A DNA stretch of 64,000 nucleotides, from the NCBI GenBank assembly GCA_020402745.1, contig JADBYZ010000012.1:89415-153414 (forward strand), given 5' to 3'. Below the pieces are notes generated by a model, which was not told the origin of the DNA, searched no databases, and worked only from the letters and a program-made list of their open reading frames with translations. Within the stretch, counting starts at the first letter, position 1, and every line of letters starts with the position of its first letter. A program made the position numbers and the translations under genes. The DNA is from Phenylobacterium sp. GTDB taxonomy: Bacteria > Pseudomonadota > Alphaproteobacteria > Caulobacterales > Caulobacteraceae. Shown in pieces: positions 62,935-64,000 of the stretch.

Positions 62935-63681
62935 TCAGAAATTTTCCTTGAAGGGACGCAGGTCGAGTTCTTGCGTCCAGGCGCTTCGGGGCTGGAGATG
63001 AAGCTGCCAGTAGGCCTCGGCAATGGCATCGATATCCAGCATCCCGTCCGCACCGAGCCGCGCCCTAAACTCTGGAAAGCGCAGCCGCAGCCGTTCGCCG
63101 TCGATGCCGCCATCGATCAGGGCATGGGCGACATGGACGCCCTGCGGCCCATATTCGCGCGCCATCGATTGCGCGATCATTCGAAGCCCCGCCTTGCTCG
63201 ATGCAAAATGGGCATAGCGCGCCATGCCTCGCAGAGATCCAGACGCGCCTGTGAAGATCAGGGTGCCGCCGCCCGCCACGACAAAGCGTCGCGCCACCGC
63301 CTGGGCCACCAGAAAGCCCGAGAGTGTGTTCATCCGCCAGAAACTCTCGAATAGCTCTGGTGTGATATCGAGGAGCGGCAGCGGCTGATTGTTGCCGACA
63401 TTGTGGACCACGAGATTGGCGGGCGAACCGCTGTCATCATCGGCCATGGCCAAGTCGAACAGCGCCTCGACTGCAGCGGGGTCGCTAGCGTCGGTCGGCA
63501 CTGCAATGGCGCTGCCGCCCGCCTGCCGGATATTCTCCACCACCAGATCAAGCTTTTCGCGCGTTCGCCCGGCGACGAGGACATGGCATCCATTCGCCGC
63601 AAACTTGCGCGCGACGCCACCGCCCAGCCCTTCGATAGGGCCGACTCCGACGACCACGGCTTTCTTGCGTTTTTGGGGCAT
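62935..63681 (-). CDS. SDR family oxidoreductase
   Basis: A 248-residue short-chain dehydrogenase starting MPQKRKKAVVVGVGPIEGLG. The cofactor glycine motif is GVGPIEGLGGG (atypical GxxxGxG), NADP-preferring Arg in AGRTREKLD, the NNQP element LVVHNVGNNQPL, Ser in FTGASGSL, and in place of the usual YxxxK the active-site region reads YAHFASSKAGL, with His-Phe after Tyr; Tyr and Lys are spaced by seven, so the catalytic Tyr may be displaced. ATG at 63681 (a GTG lies one codon before), 4 bp past the TetR gene stop. Likely oxidises an alcohol in the dehalogenation pathway. Confidence 0.85.
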   Translation of the reverse strand: MPQKRKKAVVVGVGPIEGLGGGVARKFAANGCHVLVAGRTREKLDLVVENIRQAGGSAIAVPTDASDPAAVEALFDLAMADDDSGSPANLVVHNVGNNQPLPLLDITPELFESFWRMNTLSGFLVAQAVARRFVVAGGGTLIFTGASGSLRGMARYAHFASSKAGLRMIAQSMAREYGPQGVHVAHALIDGGIDGERLRLRFPEFRARLGADGMLDIDAIAEAYWQLHLQPRSAWTQELDLRPFKENF

Positions 63682-63685
63682 CACA

Positions 63686-64000
63686 TCATCCTTCCGGTGT
63701 CATTGGGGGGCGCGCTAGCACGGTTTGATCGACCACGCGGCGAAAGCGCTGCAGCGGTTCGGGCGAGCGATCGACCTTCATGCGCATGATCGCCCCCTGC
63801 CAGCCCGCGAGCAGAAACTCAGCCAGATCCTCGGCATCAAGACCCGGCGCAATCTCGCCGCACGCGCTGGCGTCGCGCATTGCAGCGGCAAACGGCTGTT
63901 TCCACTGCGCAAAGATCTCGACCAGCCGCGTTCGCAGCAGCTCGCTGCTTCCCGCCGTCTCAATGCCGAAATTGCCCAGAAGACAACCTAGTCGCCAATC
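63686..64000 (-). CDS. TetR-family regulator, C-terminal part (truncated by window)
   Basis: The last 104 residues of a regulator, from base 64000 to TGA at 63686. The helices GCLLGNFGIETAGSSELLRT and EIFAQWKQPFAAAMRDASAC, with GEIAPGLDAEDLAEFLLAGW and QGAIMRMKVDRSPEPLQRF, are the ligand-binding domain of the YxaF/LmrA-like TetR group. The DNA-binding N-terminus is outside. It stops 4 bp before the SDR start, so it probably controls and leads the SDR-GST-dehalogenase operon. Confidence 0.85.
   Translation of the reverse strand, partial: DWRLGCLLGNFGIETAGSSELLRTRLVEIFAQWKQPFAAAMRDASACGEIAPGLDAEDLAEFLLAGWQGAIMRMKVDRSPEPLQRFRRVVDQTVLARPPMTPEG

Noticed and set aside
1-64000. CRISPR arrays
   Set aside because: No regularly spaced short repeats were seen; the only notable long repeat is the 96-bp pair at the tandem paralogues.

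Overview
The window is high-GC DNA from what looks like an alphaproteobacterium. The GTA/siphovirus-like capsid genes, the TonB-receptor style, the DUF1499/TVP38/SPFH household genes and the codon use would suit Caulobacterales (for example Phenylobacterium), but no rRNA or marker gene is present, so the placement is inference.

Layout. (1) 1-17790, + strand: the structural and lysis half of a lambda/HK97-type siphoviral prophage. It is entered inside the portal gene, so terminase and integrase lie outside. The order is portal, prohead protease, capsid, head-tail joining genes, tail tube, tail-assembly chaperone with a visible -1 slippery site (A AAT TTT) joining two frames, tape measure, distal tail proteins, a lysis module (cysteine amidase/peptidase plus two small membrane proteins), then tail-fibre proteins including an S74 chaperone domain. 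(2) 17803-27954, - strand: a compact six-gene operon (HTH, SNF2-type helicase, DUF4391, type III Mod, type III Res, GIY-YIG/DUF4357), ending 12 bp from the last tail gene. It reads as a defence operon beside, or carried by, the prophage. (3) 28473-34137: a nucleotidyltransferase, a UPF0114 membrane protein, a lipoprotein, an unknown protein, and a Tox-REase-5 toxin with its probable immunity gene. (4) 34286-46017: chromosomal housekeeping: TonB-dependent receptor, pyrC, TVP38 plus MerA-like flavoprotein, a SelD-N-terminus-like oxidoreductase, DUF1499, CDP-alcohol phosphotransferase, NupC, sulfurtransferase and an SPFH protein. (5) 46148-48205: two tandem paralogous genes of unknown function, AT-richer than their surroundings, sharing a perfect 96-bp repeat over their 3' ends. 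(6) 48549-52224: an Fbp-type ferric iron ABC transporter behind a Fur-box-like palindrome. (7) 52377-60982: two photolyase/cryptochrome-family genes, then the selenocysteine locus: selA divergent from selB, tRNA-Sec, a thioredoxin-domain protein, and a selenoprotein of the UGSC type whose reading frame crosses an in-frame UGA. (8) 61076-64000: a decayed RAYT transposase and an apparently acquired cassette (TetR, SDR, GST, haloalkane dehalogenase).

The most notable locus is region 7. All dedicated Sec-insertion genes visible here (selA, selB, selC) lie beside one clear client gene, in which UGA at 60740-60742 is followed by a hairpin with a GUC loop at suitable spacing. A conventional gene caller would cut this protein at residue 92 and lose its Sec-Gly-Ser-Cys centre. 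The next most interesting are the six-gene defence operon and the photolyase-like protein whose FAD domain is N-terminal rather than C-terminal.
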